Shown here: in pieces, positions 47,138 through 56,561 of the stretch | Layout of the letters: each line of letters begins with the position of its first letter | How positions within the stretch are numbered: the first letter of the stretch is position 1 | Assembly: GCF_008974325.1 (NCBI RefSeq) | Contig: NZ_BKCG01000005.1 | Coordinates: 1 to 64,000, forward strand | Direction: 5' to 3' | Length of the DNA: 64,000 bases | Source of the DNA: Patiriisocius marinus | GTDB taxonomy: Bacteria; Bacteroidota; Bacteroidia; Flavobacteriales; Flavobacteriaceae | Notes under the pieces: model-generated | Database searches by the model: none | What the model was told of the DNA's origin: nothing | The model's input: the letters and a program-made list of their open reading frames with translations, nothing else | Program-made: the position numbers and the translations under genes

Positions 47138-48813
47138 TGCAGCCGAAATTTTACAGCCTTTTATTATTGTTCTGTTCAATTCTAATCGCGAATGGACAAG
47201 AAACTGATCCAGAAATATTCTACTTCCACACTAATATTGATGACGTTTCATCTTTAAAAATTAAAGAAAACAGAAACGGAACTATCGATGTAAAAAGTAG
47301 AAATAGAAAGGAGAATGCCATTTTTGAAAAATATACGATTTACAAATTTCAATTAGCGTTCCCCAATACTAAATCCGATTTAATTAAAACAGTGCACACT
47401 ATTGCTACAGATAACGTGAATTTATTAAGTGAACTTAGTTATAATTTCCCAAAAAAATACACTAGAATAGATCAATTCTATACCACAGACAACGCCTACT
47501 ATCCCAATGATTACGGCGAAACAAGTCCAATTAAAAACAGTGGTTTAGACTATCCTTCTCAAGACTTAGATATTGTAATGGCTCCTGAAGCTTGGGGAAT
47601 AACGAAGGGTGACAAAAAAGTAGTTGTTGGTATTTCCGATACTAAAATAGACTCCCTCCACCCTGATTTAAGGGGAAGGGTCAGCAACTATTTACATTAC
47701 CGAAATAGTGAGAAAGGTCAAGCCTGTGCTCACGGTGGTAATGTTGCAGGAATTGCAATAGGCCGTATGGATAATAATTTTGGGAAAGCTGGTATTTGCA
47801 GCGGCTGCGATGTAATTGCCACAAATTACGGAGGTATGGCACAATTAGAAGAACTTGTTGCTGCTGGTGCAAAAGTGATTAATGCAAGTTGGGCAATGTG
47901 TAAAATGGGAGGGAAATATTCAGAAAACATTGATGCCAGAATTAGTGAATGGTACGACGATGGAATTATTATAGTTGCAGGTGCCGGAAATGGAACAGAT
48001 TGCAATAAAGACAAAATTGCCGTTGGAGATTCACTTTATCCAGCAAGTTTTAAACGAGTAATTTCAGTTTCCGGAGTTTTTGTTCAACATAATTTTAGTA
48101 CAGACAAAGTGTTTCCTGATAAAGAAGGAAACCTTATGACTAAGACATTAAAGGATCGTAGAGATGGGTATTTCTTTGTGGAAGAAGATGGATCTTTAGG
48201 CCAATTCCAAGTTCAAAAAGGGATGCAAGTTAATAAAGCTATAGATTTAATGTCTCCTTGCCAAAGTTTACTAATTACTAACGAACAATGCGAACTTGAA
48301 GTATCATATGGAGGAGCGACATCTATGGCTGCACCTTATGTAACGGGGACTATTGGACTAATGTGGTCTGCAAATTATTGCTTATCGTCCTATGAGATTG
48401 AAACCATTTTAAAACTTACAACAGAGGAAATTGAAAATCTGCCAGGAAATACACATTATAAAGGATTAATGGGTGCAGGTAGATTAAACACGTATCGCGC
48501 TGTTGCTATGTCTAAACTAATGGCAACAAAAAACAGCAACATCATTGTTCAAAACAGAGATTTTTATAGGTTCGATTTCAATTTAACAAGCGCACCAAAT
48601 ATAATAACCATAAAAAACCAAACGTTTAGAGATGAAGCCACCGTTAACTTTAAAGCTAAAAATGGTATCGTGCTAAAACCCGGAACTCATTTAAAGCCAA
48701 ACAAAGATGGTGCAATCGCCTTAAAGTCTGACCCTTCTATAACTTTAAAAACTTGCGATGTGCAACCCGTAAAAGACTATGGTCCTTGGAAAGAAGCTAC
48801 TTATGAGAAGTAA
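47137..48813 (+). CDS. Subtilisin-like (S8) serine protease
   Basis: A 558-aa exported protease (signal MQPKFYSLLLLFCSILIANG). A pro-region of about 120 residues precedes the S8 domain. Catalytic residues are Asp168 (GISDTKIDSLHPDL), His199 (CAHGGNVAGI; the usual HGTH is HGGN) and Ser396 (GGATSMAAP), with oxyanion Asn285 (GAGNG). The C-terminal 110 residues form a beta domain (NIITIKNQTFRDEATVNFKA, KNGIVLKPGTHLKP), similar to repeats that precede T9SS signals, but no typical sorting domain is seen. Co-translated with the lipoprotein before it. Confidence 0.9.
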   Translation: MQPKFYSLLLLFCSILIANGQETDPEIFYFHTNIDDVSSLKIKENRNGTIDVKSRNRKENAIFEKYTIYKFQLAFPNTKSDLIKTVHTIATDNVNLLSELSYNFPKKYTRIDQFYTTDNAYYPNDYGETSPIKNSGLDYPSQDLDIVMAPEAWGITKGDKKVVVGISDTKIDSLHPDLRGRVSNYLHYRNSEKGQACAHGGNVAGIAIGRMDNNFGKAGICSGCDVIATNYGGMAQLEELVAAGAKVINASWAMCKMGGKYSENIDARISEWYDDGIIIVAGAGNGTDCNKDKIAVGDSLYPASFKRVISVSGVFVQHNFSTDKVFPDKEGNLMTKTLKDRRDGYFFVEEDGSLGQFQVQKGMQVNKAIDLMSPCQSLLITNEQCELEVSYGGATSMAAPYVTGTIGLMWSANYCLSSYEIETILKLTTEEIENLPGNTHYKGLMGAGRLNTYRAVAMSKLMATKNSNIIVQNRDFYRFDFNLTSAPNIITIKNQTFRDEATVNFKAKNGIVLKPGTHLKPNKDGAIALKSDPSITLKTCDVQPVKDYGPWKEATYEK

Positions 48814-48833
48814 TTTGTTAAGTACTTCGGAAA

Positions 48834-48864
48834 TTTTAAAAATTAGAAAATCACGCTATCTTTG
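48834..48864 (+). promoter_or_regulatory. Putative ftsE promoter
   Basis: TTTT (48834-48837), a 19-bp spacer and TATCTTTG (48857-48864) match the Bacteroidota consensus with one mismatch. The -7 ends 16 bp before the ftsE ATG. Confidence 0.6.
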
Positions 48865-48880
48865 TTAAAAACTGCAACTT

Positions 48881-49564
48881 ATGTCTAACGCCGTATTACA
48901 CCTTACAAATGCTACTATATTTCAGAAAGAAAACCTCATTCTTGATGATGTAACAGTTTCTATTGAAAAGGGAGAATTTGTATATTTAATAGGAAAAACG
49001 GGAGCAGGAAAGAGTAGTTTTATGAAAACACTCTATGGCGATTTACCATTACAAAAAGGTGAAGGAAATATTGTTGGATTTGATTTAGCGAAACTTAAGG
49101 AAAAAGACATTCCTTTTTTGAGACGTAAATTAGGTGTTGTTTTTCAAGATTTCAAATTACTTAACGATCGTACGGTACAAGATAATCTTCGCTTTGTTTT
49201 AAAAGCAACCGGCTGGAAAGACAAAAAAGAAATGGAACTTAAAATTGATGAAGTCCTTCAAAAAGTTGGGATGAAAACTAAAAGTTTTAAATATCCATAC
49301 CAACTTTCTGGTGGTGAACAACAACGGGTTGCTATCGCAAGAGCATTATTAAACGACCCTGAGTTAATCCTCGCTGATGAACCTACGGGAAATTTAGATC
49401 CACAAACCAGTGTTGAAGTTATGCAAGTTTTAAAAGAAATTAATGCAAACGGAAATACCATATTAATGGCTACTCACGATTACGCATTGATTTTAAAATA
49501 CCCTTCTAAAACTTTAAAATGCGATGAAAATCAAATTTTCGAAGTTGTGCAGAAAACGGTTTAA
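48881..49564 (+). CDS. ftsE: FtsE-like ABC transporter ATP-binding protein
   Basis: A 227-aa ATPase. Walker A is GKTGAGKSS (about residues 38-46), signature [15 protein letters not shown], Walker [13 protein letters not shown] and the H-loop ATHD. The text [19 protein letters not shown] is typical of FtsE, which works with FtsX in the divisome to activate cell-wall hydrolases. FtsX is not adjacent, as is usual in this phylum. The next gene starts 9 bp later, so glycosyltransferases may be read from the same promoter. Confidence 0.9.
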   Translation: MSNAVLHLTNATIFQKENLILDDVTVSIEKGEFVYLIGKTGAGKSSFMKTLYGDLPLQKGEGNIVGFDLAKLKEKDIPFLRRKLGVVFQDFKLLNDRTVQDNLRFVLKATGWKDKKEMELKIDEVLQKVGMKTKSFKYPYQLSGGEQQRVAIARALLNDPELILADEPTGNLDPQTSVEVMQVLKEINANGNTILMATHDYALILKYPSKTLKCDENQIFEVVQKTV

Positions 49565-49573
49565 TAACTACTT

Positions 49574-50479
49574 ATGCAACAATCGCTTTCTATTTTAATT
49601 CCCACATATAATTATGATGTGTCACAGCTTGTACTCGAATTACATCGTCAAGGAATTGCTAGTACTATACCTTTTGAAATCACTGTTTATGACGACTGCT
49701 CGCCAACTCCAGTAAAAAGAAACAATGGAATAAATACACTCTCAAACGCAACATTTACAGTATTAGATAAAAACATAGGCCGAAGCGCAATTCGAAATAA
49801 ACTTGCAAAAGATGCCAACTTCGACACCCTACTTTTTCTTGATGCTGATACTGAAATTATAAGAGCCGATTTCCTATCGCAATATTTAACAGCTTTAAAA
49901 CCTGAATCGCAAATTATTTACGGCGGTATTACCTATCAAAAAGAAATACCTAGTCCTTCTGAAATTTTAAGGTGGCACTATGGTCATGCAAGAGAAGCAT
50001 TGCCAGTTTCTGAGAGAATGAAAGCTCCACATTTACGTTTTCTAACATTAAACTTCTTGATTAAAAAAGCGGTTTTTGATGTATTGACTTTCAACGAAGA
50101 AATCCCAAATCTTAGACACGAAGACACCTTATTTGCACTCGATTGTAAAAAGAACAACATCAATGTAGCACACATTGACAACCCTGTTCAACATAATGGA
50201 TTAGAAAGCAGTGAAACGTTTTTACGTAAGTCAATGGAGTCTGTTGAGGCACTACATATGTTTGTAAAAGAAGGCTTAATTGATGCAAATGAAACAGCGC
50301 TCTCTAAAAAAGCGGCTTCACTAAAAAAATCTGGAATAGCTAGATTTGTATTGGTGTTTTACAAAAGAGCGAAAAACACGATGCGCTCAAACTTACTTTC
50401 TAAAAAACCTTCCTTACGCACTTTTGACGTGTACAGATTAGGATACTATCTAGAACTTGACACTAAAAAAAATGCATAA
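49574..50479 (+). CDS. Family 2 glycosyltransferase
   Basis: A 301-aa GT2 (GT-A fold) enzyme. SILIPTYNYDVSQLV, YDDCSPTP, KNIGRSAIRNKLAKDA and the nucleotide-sugar/metal motif LFLDADTEI are present; NLRHEDTLFALDCKK is the acceptor-side acidic motif. It likely adds one sugar to a lipid-linked surface glycan. It overlaps the next gene by 8 bp. Confidence 0.9.
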   Translation: MQQSLSILIPTYNYDVSQLVLELHRQGIASTIPFEITVYDDCSPTPVKRNNGINTLSNATFTVLDKNIGRSAIRNKLAKDANFDTLLFLDADTEIIRADFLSQYLTALKPESQIIYGGITYQKEIPSPSEILRWHYGHAREALPVSERMKAPHLRFLTLNFLIKKAVFDVLTFNEEIPNLRHEDTLFALDCKKNNINVAHIDNPVQHNGLESSETFLRKSMESVEALHMFVKEGLIDANETALSKKAASLKKSGIARFVLVFYKRAKNTMRSNLLSKKPSLRTFDVYRLGYYLELDTKKNA

Positions 50480-51404
50480 GTTCTCTGTAGTCATACCTGT
50501 TTATAACAAGGAAAAATACCTTAAAGAAACCATACAATCTGTTCTCAACCAAGTGGACGTTACTTTTGAAATTATCCTTGTAAATGATGGCTCTACAGAT
50601 AAAAGTGAAGCTATCATCAAAGAGTTTGATAACAGTGAAATCAACTATATATCGCAAATTAACCGTGGAGTTTCAGCAGCTAGAAATACAGGAATTACAG
50701 CTGCAAAATATGACTACATCGCTTTTTTAGATGCAGATGACTTATGGGATCCTAGTTATTTAAGTAGTATTTCTAAACTAATTTCTACATTCGATAGACA
50801 ACGTGTATTTGCAACACAATGTGTTGTTGAAACTAAAAAACAAAGCATCGCTCCTGTATATTCAGTTTCAGATTTAAAACCAAATGAAACTCGAGTACTC
50901 AACTTTTTTGAAAGTAGTTTAATAAGTAGTTTGCTTACGTCGTCAAGTACAGTTGTACACAAAGAAGCACTTGCTGAGATAGGAGAATTCGATGTACAAC
51001 TAAAAAGTACTGAAGATACAGATTACTGGATACGACTTGGATTAAATTATGCTATCGCTTTTAAAAATACTCCGCTAGCTACTTACAGATTTGATGGGGA
51101 AAGTCTTTCAAACGGACGTATAGATTTTGATAGCGTGTTAAATCTTGACGCTTATGAAAGTGAAACTCCTCATCATCCCGGACTTAAAAAGTTTTTAGAT
51201 ATCAATAGATTTTCGCTTGCAGTAGCTGCAAATTTAGCTGGTAACAAAACAGCTTTTGAAAAGTATCAAAAAGGCATTGACGTTACAAACCTGAATAACA
51301 AACAACGCTATTTATTAGCATCTCCTAGATATCAACTTGTAATTTTTAAGTACACTAAAAAGTTTATGGATCTATTAGGTATTTCTACGAGCGCTTACAA
51401 ATAA
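50472..51404 (+). CDS. Family 2 glycosyltransferase
   Basis: A 310-aa GT2 from ATG 50472, preferred to an upstream TTG because FSVVIPVYNKEKYLKETI follows at once. LVNDGSTDKS, RGVSAARNTGI, FLDADDLWDP (DxD) and STEDTDYWIRLGL are the conserved points. The 8-bp overlap with the previous gene indicates coupled translation. The sugar is unknown. Confidence 0.9.
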   Translation: MHKFSVVIPVYNKEKYLKETIQSVLNQVDVTFEIILVNDGSTDKSEAIIKEFDNSEINYISQINRGVSAARNTGITAAKYDYIAFLDADDLWDPSYLSSISKLISTFDRQRVFATQCVVETKKQSIAPVYSVSDLKPNETRVLNFFESSLISSLLTSSSTVVHKEALAEIGEFDVQLKSTEDTDYWIRLGLNYAIAFKNTPLATYRFDGESLSNGRIDFDSVLNLDAYESETPHHPGLKKFLDINRFSLAVAANLAGNKTAFEKYQKGIDVTNLNNKQRYLLASPRYQLVIFKYTKKFMDLLGISTSAYK

Positions 51405-51406
51405 GC

Positions 51407-51823
51407 TTAAAACTCAAAGGTTTTAAATTCGTCGTAGTTCCTAATATAGTCTGTTTCATCATATTCAGCACTCACTAAAGATAGACAAACTGCTCCTGCG
51501 GAAAAGTTTTCTAACTCACGCCATACACCACTAGGAATCAACAATCCTTTATTGGGTCTATTTAAGGTAATACTTCGTCTAGTTTTTCCATTATCAAGCA
51601 CCACATCAAAACTACCGCTTAGTGCTATTAAAAACTGTTTTAACTCTTTATGAGCGTGACCTCCTCTACTACTATCGCTAGGAACATCATACAAATAATA
51701 CACACGCTTAATTTCAAAGGGAAGCACATCCTTTTCAATTACTGAAAGATTTCCGCGACCGTCTGGATCACTAATTTTAGTGATTTCGGTTAACGCTATT
51801 TTATCTATATTAATGTATTGCAT
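51407..51823 (-). CDS. FdtA/QdtA-type sugar 3,4-ketoisomerase
   Basis: A 138-aa cupin of the WxcM-like C-terminal family, which converts dTDP-4-keto-6-deoxyglucose to the 3-keto form before 3-amination. The active-site text RGGHAHKELKQFLIAL (His56, His58) and the closing YDETDYIRNYDEF are characteristic. FdtA and QdtA differ in the C4 configuration of the product, which I cannot decide. It overlaps the next gene upstream (51810) by 14 bp. The expected partner aminotransferase is at 55458. Confidence 0.88.
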   Translation of the reverse strand: MQYINIDKIALTEITKISDPDGRGNLSVIEKDVLPFEIKRVYYLYDVPSDSSRGGHAHKELKQFLIALSGSFDVVLDNGKTRRSITLNRPNKGLLIPSGVWRELENFSAGAVCLSLVSAEYDETDYIRNYDEFKTFEF

Positions 51824-52922
51824 CTTGTAATAATTTGTTCCATTTAATCCCTATGTGCTCCATTGAAAACGCCTGAACTGATGGAATGGTATGTTGTTTT
51901 AATTTTAAATATAACTTTTCGTCTGTGGCTATGAGGTTTAGAGCTTCGCCAAACTGCGACACATCTCTATCTTTAATGAGCAAGCCATTTTTTCGGTGTT
52001 TGATAATTTCCGAAGGTCCTGAAACAATATCTAGCGAAACCACTGGAGTTCCTATTGCTAAAGACTCCACTAGCACCATTGGAAAACCTTCATATTTGCT
52101 TGTTAATGTAACACATCGTGCACCTTTTACTATAGCGAAAGGCACTTTCTGAAATGGTAAAAATGTAATAAATGCTGCACAAGTTAAAGAGTTAGCAAAC
52201 AATTTTAATTGGGCTTCATCTGGACCATTTCCCATAATAACCAATTTGATATCTTGTTTCCAAACTAACGATGCTTCAAAAGATTGCATTAAAAACTTAA
52301 AATCTTTTATAGTATCTACTAACCTACCATAGCTTAAAATATATGTTCCAGAAACTTGAGATTGCACTTCAACTTTACCCCAGTTAGCATTAAATGCATT
52401 ATGTATTGTCACAACATTAGTAACACCTTTTTTAACCGCTATTTCGTTAGTAATATAATCTGAAACAGTTACCGTTTTAACAGTGCTATTGTACACTTTC
52501 ACAAAAGATTTTGTTCTATGCGTAAAATATTCTGGAACGTTGCTACTATGAATTACATAACATTTTTTTAGGTTTCGATATACATAGTATGCATAAAACA
52601 GCTCTCGAAAATATTGATTTTTTGGTCTATGGTCTATTATAACGTCAAAGGCTTCAGATGTAAGATATTTCCGAAGTGCTATAAACCGTTGCAATCTTGA
52701 TTTTACTGACCCATTTGTATTTTTTAAAGCTCCCATATTAAACAATGTGCCCTCAAAAGGAAAACCTACATCATCATTCAATACCGCGATATGGACGTTG
52801 TGTCCTTGTGCTGCTAGCATTTGCGAGCACATGGCTACAGATCGTTCCGCACCTCCTTTTGCTAAAGAAATTGAGACAAGACAAATTTTAAATGTAGACT
52901 GATTCGCCGTTTGCGTCATCAA
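51810..52922 (-). CDS. Family 4 glycosyltransferase
   Basis: A 370-aa GT-B enzyme with the retaining-GT signature SKYEGFPMVLVESLAIGTPV (nucleotide-sugar site) and an N-terminal SLAKGGAERSVAMCSQML. Product likely an alpha-linked sugar in the surface glycan. It starts 46 bp from a divergent glycosyltransferase and overlaps the ketoisomerase gene by 14 bp at its 3' end. Confidence 0.9.
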   Translation of the reverse strand: MMTQTANQSTFKICLVSISLAKGGAERSVAMCSQMLAAQGHNVHIAVLNDDVGFPFEGTLFNMGALKNTNGSVKSRLQRFIALRKYLTSEAFDVIIDHRPKNQYFRELFYAYYVYRNLKKCYVIHSSNVPEYFTHRTKSFVKVYNSTVKTVTVSDYITNEIAVKKGVTNVVTIHNAFNANWGKVEVQSQVSGTYILSYGRLVDTIKDFKFLMQSFEASLVWKQDIKLVIMGNGPDEAQLKLFANSLTCAAFITFLPFQKVPFAIVKGARCVTLTSKYEGFPMVLVESLAIGTPVVSLDIVSGPSEIIKHRKNGLLIKDRDVSQFGEALNLIATDEKLYLKLKQHTIPSVQAFSMEHIGIKWNKLLQDAIH

Positions 52923-52968
52923 TAAATGCTATTTTTGAAGTTCACTAAACATCAAAGATACCATAAAT
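52923..52968. promoter_or_regulatory. Divergent promoter region of two glycosyltransferases
   Basis: TATTTTTG (52930-52937, plus) and TATCTTTG (52953-52960, minus) are -7 elements pointing in opposite directions inside a 46-bp gap. Neither has a -33 at the ideal spacing, so this is tentative. Confidence 0.35.
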
Positions 52969-54102
52969 ATGAAAATACTGCTCGTGGGAGAATACAGTAG
53001 ATTGCACAACTCTTTACAAGAGGGATTGCGGCATCTAGGCCACGAGGTTACGTTAATTTCGACTGGCGATTATTTTAAAGATTACCCCAGTGATATTAAG
53101 CTGATTCGTCATCACGAAAGTGGTGTGATGAAAAAAGTAAAAATTATTCTTTATAGTATTTTTAAATGGGATATTACTTCTCAAAATCTAAAAAAACAGT
53201 TTTTCGCTAATGCGGAAATGCTAAAAGGATTTGACATTGTACAGCTTATTAACGAGAGCCCTTTTAGCGCTTCACCTAAAGATGAAATGACCATGATTTC
53301 ATTTTTAAAAAAATATAACAAAAAACTAGTTTTATTAAGCTGCGGAACTGACTATACAAGTGTTAGTCACGCTTTAAGCGACGACAACCCTTATTCTATT
53401 TTAAGTTTTTACAAAGACAAAAGTGTTGAAGCTGATACCTTCAAGTACATTTTAAAGTATGTAAGCCCTCCGTTTAAAAAATTACACGAACACGTTTTTA
53501 AATTGATTGATGGTGTAATTGCAAGTGATATCGATTATCATATTCCATTAAAAAATCACCCTAAATATTTAGGTCTTATTCCTAACCCTATAAACATTGA
53601 AAACTTAGAGTTTGTATCGCTAACGCAACAAGCACCTATAGTTATTTTTATGGGGATTAATAGATCTACCTATCATACAAAAGGTATTATTTATTTCGAA
53701 AAGGCGATTGAAAAAATACAAAAGAAACACGGTAAAAAGGTCAAAATAGAAATTGCAGAAAACCTGCCGTATAACGAATATATAGAAAAGTATAATACCG
53801 CACATATTGTTTTAGACCAAGTACTTGCCTATGACCAAGGATACAATGCTCTAGAGGCAATGGCAAAAGGTAAAGTAGTATTTACAGGAGCTGAAAAAGC
53901 ATTTGAAGAGCAATATCACTTAAAGCAACCTGTTGCTATTAATGCGTTACCTAATGTAGATTATTTAGTTACAGAACTTAATAAACTTATTGAAATTCCA
54001 GCGCAGTTAGTACAAATTGGTTCTGCCGCAAGAGCCTTTGTAGAAACGCATCACGAATATAGAACTGTAGCGAAAAAGTATCTTGAAATTTGGGGGAAAT
54101 AA
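52969..54102 (+). CDS. Glycosyltransferase, GT-B type
   Basis: A 377-aa protein with a GT-B-like layout: N-terminal MKILLVGEYSRLHNSLQEGL followed by GHEVTLIS, a mid-protein GVIASDIDYHIPLKNHPKYL, and AYDQGYNALEAMAKGKVVFT near the C-terminus in place of the usual EGxP signature (E of YNALEAM). It stands alone on the plus strand within genes read the other way. The sugar is unknown. Confidence 0.78.
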   Translation: MKILLVGEYSRLHNSLQEGLRHLGHEVTLISTGDYFKDYPSDIKLIRHHESGVMKKVKIILYSIFKWDITSQNLKKQFFANAEMLKGFDIVQLINESPFSASPKDEMTMISFLKKYNKKLVLLSCGTDYTSVSHALSDDNPYSILSFYKDKSVEADTFKYILKYVSPPFKKLHEHVFKLIDGVIASDIDYHIPLKNHPKYLGLIPNPINIENLEFVSLTQQAPIVIFMGINRSTYHTKGIIYFEKAIEKIQKKHGKKVKIEIAENLPYNEYIEKYNTAHIVLDQVLAYDQGYNALEAMAKGKVVFTGAEKAFEEQYHLKQPVAINALPNVDYLVTELNKLIEIPAQLVQIGSAARAFVETHHEYRTVAKKYLEIWGK

Positions 54103-54125
54103 ACTTTTAGTTATTTAAATTATCC

Positions 54126-55448
54126 CTAATCACTAACAATATCATTTGCTATTCCTGTATCGAAGTTTTGTGTTTTCTTATTTCTGAAATATCTCCAAAC
54201 CAAGAAACTCACTACAAAGAAATAAATAACATAGCGAATACAATGCGCTATTACAACACCTTCCACACCATAACTCGCAACTAAATAATTTGCAAATCCA
54301 TAAAATAGTCCAAGCGATAGTAATTCGCTAAAAATAAAATTACGCACCATTTTTTTAGCTAAAAACTGATGAGCTAAAACCAAAGATGCTAACCTAATAA
54401 AGTCACCTAATAACTGCCATTTAAACAAGGGTAGCATTTCGTCAAGGCCAGGATATAGTAAGTTTACAACAATCGATTTAGCAAAAAATACGAGCAACAT
54501 TCCTAACCCGAATATTGGAAGTAGTGTTTTATAGATATTAAAAACTTCTTTCTTAAAATCTGAACCAGTGTAAATTCCGGAGAATTTCGGTAATACATAT
54601 AGTGTGAAAAGTGAACTTGAAAACACCATATAATTTTGTGAAATAAAGGTGATATTAGTCCAGACACCTGCATCGCGTTCCGTCATTTGTTCCGCTAACA
54701 TAGAACGAATATCAATATGAACAAAGTTGAGTAACACCGTTGCTACAAAAGACATTAATGAAAAAGCTAATAAATTTCTAGCGAGTGGCGCTTTTAACTT
54801 CAAACTTGAAAACTGAATCGTATCTTTTAATAATTTGAAAAAGATAACAAGAATCACTAAAATCCAAATTAACGGCGCTAAAGCAATGGCCATTAAAGCT
54901 CCGTCTATGTTATTAGTATATAGGCATAATACTAATAAACCTGCTGCTAGTAAGTAACTAATCAATTCAATTTTAGCAAACTTTTTATATTCTGAAAGTC
55001 CGTTTATAACACCATTAAAAACTCTTTGCACTGCTATCGACGGTGTAAGTATGGCCACAAACTTTACTAAATAAGAATACTCCGTTGAGTTAAACAAATA
55101 GAAACTCACCCAGTCTGAAAAGAAAAACAAAAACGTTCCTGAAACTAAAGATCCTATTAGAATAAACACAAAGGTGGAAGAAAACAACTCCTTTAATTTT
55201 TCCTTATCATCTTTATATTCGGCTAGGTATTTTACAACTCCATTAAAAACACCAAGTGACGTAACTGATGTTAGTAACTGTGTTAAACTACGAAGTTGTC
55301 CTATTTTATATAAGCCCTCTGCTCCTACTTGATCAAAAAGTAGTCGCTGTATCACCGCACTCACTAATAAGCGCATAGAAACAACCACCGCATTAAGCGA
55401 AGTCATTTTCAATAATAAGTTAGACTTAATAAAATCTGGTATTTTCAA
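54126..55448 (-). CDS. Wzx-type oligosaccharide flippase
   Basis: A 440-aa inner-membrane protein with about 12 spans of the polysaccharide-biosynthesis/O-antigen translocase family (for example LVSAVIQRLLFDQVGAEGLY, FVFILIGSLVSGTFLFFFSD, FGLGMLLVFFAKSIVVNLLY). It would move undecaprenyl-linked glycan units across the inner membrane. It begins 9 bp after the aminotransferase gene on the same strand. No polymerase is seen in the window. Confidence 0.88.
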   Translation of the reverse strand: MKIPDFIKSNLLLKMTSLNAVVVSMRLLVSAVIQRLLFDQVGAEGLYKIGQLRSLTQLLTSVTSLGVFNGVVKYLAEYKDDKEKLKELFSSTFVFILIGSLVSGTFLFFFSDWVSFYLFNSTEYSYLVKFVAILTPSIAVQRVFNGVINGLSEYKKFAKIELISYLLAAGLLVLCLYTNNIDGALMAIALAPLIWILVILVIFFKLLKDTIQFSSLKLKAPLARNLLAFSLMSFVATVLLNFVHIDIRSMLAEQMTERDAGVWTNITFISQNYMVFSSSLFTLYVLPKFSGIYTGSDFKKEVFNIYKTLLPIFGLGMLLVFFAKSIVVNLLYPGLDEMLPLFKWQLLGDFIRLASLVLAHQFLAKKMVRNFIFSELLSLGLFYGFANYLVASYGVEGVVIAHCIRYVIYFFVVSFLVWRYFRNKKTQNFDTGIANDIVSD

Positions 55449-55457
55449 AAGCTTATT

Positions 55458-56561
55458 TTATATATAGTTATTGATAACCTTAATTACTTTTGTCACTTGC
55501 GCCTTAGTCATTACTGGACTTATAGGAATACTAATTACGTGGTTGTGTAACATTTCGGCCTGTGGGAAACTAAAGGTGTTAAGTTCTTTTAAAGCCTCTT
55601 GTTGATGTGGTGCAATAGGATAATGAATTAATGTCCCAATTTTATGAGCCGTCAAATACTCCTGAAATTCCACTCTATTTTCTACCTGCACAACAAACAA
55701 ATGAAATACATGATATTTCCCTGAAGTGTAATTAGGCAATGTCACTTTATCGTTAGTAATTTCAGCACAATAACGTGTTGCGACAGCTCTTCTTTTCTCA
55801 TTATCTGCTTCTAATTTTGGCAATTTACAATGAAGAAAACTAGCTTGAATTTCGTCTAAACGAGAATTAAAACCTACTAGCTCGTTTACATATTTTGATG
55901 ATGTTCCGTAATTACGTAATTTTTTAATAGCAGTTGCTAAAGCGTCATCATTAGTAGTAATTGCTCCACCATCGCCTAAGGCTCCTAAATTTTTAGTAGG
56001 ATAAAAACTGAATCCTGCAGCATCTCCAAGATTCCCTGCACGTTTACCATTCACACTTTCTGCTCCGTGTGCTTGTGCTGCATCTTCAATAATTAAAATA
56101 TCACTCCCTTTTAGCAGTGTTTTAATTTTTTGCATTGGCGCTAATTCGCCATACAAATGAACAGGCATTATCGCTTTAGTTTTAGCTGTTATTGCACTTT
56201 TTAATGCCGACATATTAAAGTTGTAATTTACTCCTTCACAGTCAACAAGTACAGGCTTTAAACCTGCTTGCTTAATTGCGATAATGGTTGCAATAAATGT
56301 ATTTGCAGCTACAAGAACTTCATCTCCATCTTTTAATTTTCCAAGTACTTTATAACCTTCAATAATAAGCCTTAATGCGTCTAAGCCATTACCAACTCCA
56401 ATACAGTATTTAGCACCACAAAAGTCAGCAAACTGCGATTCAAACAGGCTTACTTGGTTTCCTAGAATATAGTAACCCGATGCTAAAAACGCATCAAATT
56501 GCTCTTTAAATTTAGTTTCAAAGCGCGCATTAATTTTATGGACATCTAAAAATGGTATCAT
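55458..56561 (-). CDS. DegT/DnrJ-family sugar aminotransferase (FdtB/QdtB-like)
   Basis: A 367-aa PLP enzyme from ATG 56561, which makes a 4-bp ATGA overlap with the gene before it; the longer reading to 56639 has no family text. PLP lysine is Lys190 (SFYPTKNLGALGDGGAI), Asp160 and Gln163 lie in IIEDAAQAHGA. The opening MIPFLDVHKINARFETKF resembles 3-amino-transferases FdtB/QdtB. Together with the ketoisomerase at 51407 it predicts synthesis of a dTDP-3-amino-3,6-dideoxyhexose; other DegT activities cannot be excluded. Confidence 0.88.
   Translation of the reverse strand: MIPFLDVHKINARFETKFKEQFDAFLASGYYILGNQVSLFESQFADFCGAKYCIGVGNGLDALRLIIEGYKVLGKLKDGDEVLVAANTFIATIIAIKQAGLKPVLVDCEGVNYNFNMSALKSAITAKTKAIMPVHLYGELAPMQKIKTLLKGSDILIIEDAAQAHGAESVNGKRAGNLGDAAGFSFYPTKNLGALGDGGAITTNDDALATAIKKLRNYGTSSKYVNELVGFNSRLDEIQASFLHCKLPKLEADNEKRRAVATRYCAEITNDKVTLPNYTSGKYHVFHLFVVQVENRVEFQEYLTAHKIGTLIHYPIAPHQQEALKELNTFSFPQAEMLHNHVISIPISPVMTKAQVTKVIKVINNYI

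Noticed and set aside
47681-48014. Minus-strand ORFs inside the subtilisin gene
   Set aside because: Antisense to the catalytic domain with intact Asp, His and Ser; no independent support.
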